A stretch of 7,086 nucleotides of DNA from Wolbachia pipientis. Lineage in GTDB: Bacteria; Pseudomonadota; Alphaproteobacteria; Rickettsiales; Anaplasmataceae. Under the pieces are notes generated by a model. The model was not told the DNA's origin, made no database searches, and saw only the letters and a program-made list of their open reading frames with translations. Shown one piece after another: positions 6,957 to 7,086 of this stretch. The DNA is taken from NCBI RefSeq assembly GCF_023661085.1, contig NZ_JAHDJT010000068.1, positions 1 through 7,086 of the forward strand. The letters run 5' to 3'. The position numbers were made by a program, and so were the translations under genes. The first letter of the stretch is position 1; each line of letters starts with the position of its first letter.

Positions 6957-7054
6957 AAAAACTACTTGACAACCTTCGCCGATACCCTTATCATAGTAGT
7001 GAAGCTATTTGTTTAACTTCCCAATCTGTATAGGTTAAAATGACAAGAGAGCTT
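6957..7054 (+). repeat. Right arm of the 98-bp inverted repeat with promoter and gene start
   Basis: This is the inverted copy of 1-98, beginning 13 bases after the nuoF stop. It runs from an A-rich stretch through the promoter and leader into the first five codons of the gene at 7040. Since the left copy meets the window edge at its fifth codon, the true extent of the repeat is not visible. Pairing is gap-free, with about 91% identity overall and 64 of 66 in the half containing the -10 box, leader and start codon. Confidence 0.93.
6966..6994 (+). promoter_or_regulatory. Sigma-70 type promoter of the rightward outward gene
   Basis: TTGACA (6966-6971) and TATCAT (6989-6994) are spaced by exactly 17 bases. 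The expected start of transcription is around 7001, giving a leader of about 40 bases. The leader is nearly identical to that of the left copy (one mismatch at 7005, one at 7031). It ends in TAGGTTAAA before the ATG, with AGGT as the likely weak ribosome site. Confidence 0.72.
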
Positions 7055-7086
7055 GTATTTGGCGTACTATTGTTTAATTTTTCGCA
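7040..7086 (+). CDS. Start of an unidentified protein with a hydrophobic N-terminus (partial)
   Basis: ATG 7040 opens a frame that stays open to the window edge and reads MTRELVFGVLLFNFS. The charged first residues followed by a hydrophobic run would suit a signal peptide or first membrane helix, but 15 residues are too few to decide or to name a family. Support comes from a strong promoter at 6966-6994, an AGGT site at 7032-7035 and duplication of the same start at 15 on the minus strand. The gene is the next one downstream of nuoF on the same strand but has its own promoter. Confidence 0.55.
   Translation, partial: MTRELVFGVLLFNFS

Noticed and set aside
1..7086. CRISPR array, tRNA or rRNA genes, or a defence system
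   Set aside because: I saw no regularly spaced direct repeats, no cloverleaf-like sequence and no protein of a known or suspected defence family. RadC alone is not evidence for one.

Overview
The window looks like a piece of an Anaplasmataceae chromosome, most probably Wolbachia. The evidence is an AT-rich sequence with alphaproteobacterial-type housekeeping genes, a nuoF that stands apart from other nuo genes, a secG-pyrG pair, an IS5-type transposase fragment of the kind common in Wolbachia, and many decayed gene pieces between intact genes. The genus is an inference from gene content and protein style, not from a search.

Layout from left to right. At 1-98 lies one arm of an inverted repeat. 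It holds a promoter and the first codons of a gene that reads out of the window to the left. Next comes radC on the minus strand, whose frame is cut by an in-frame TAA 32 codons before its natural end. A divergent, promoter-bearing gap follows. Then come three plus-strand genes that look like one transcription unit: secG (translocon subunit), pyrG (CTP synthase, overlapping the secG stop by one base) and tadA (tRNA adenosine deaminase). Convergent to them is a minus-strand MFS transporter of the metabolite:H+ symporter type, also apparently shortened by an in-frame TAA.

From about 4795 to 5605 there is no intact gene, but the stretch is not empty. It holds the end of an unrecognised plus-strand gene (with a TGA inside its frame), the left end of an IS5-family element with the N-terminus of its transposase, and directly abutting it the inverted 5' end of another unrecognised gene with a good Shine-Dalgarno. 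nuoF follows intact, with a likely start 51 bases inside the longest frame. The window closes with the second arm of the inverted repeat (6957-7054), which again carries the promoter and start codon, here of a gene reading out to the right.

The intact genes serve basic functions: protein export (SecG), pyrimidine nucleotide synthesis (PyrG), tRNA wobble modification (TadA) and respiratory complex I (NuoF). The remainder records ongoing decay: at least three in-frame stops, one truncated insertion sequence and one rearrangement junction. The most interesting structure is the pair of about 98-bp inverted repeats at the two ends. Both carry the same TTGACA-N17-TATCAT promoter and the same outward-facing gene start, so the roughly 7-kb block between them could in principle invert without breaking either outward gene.
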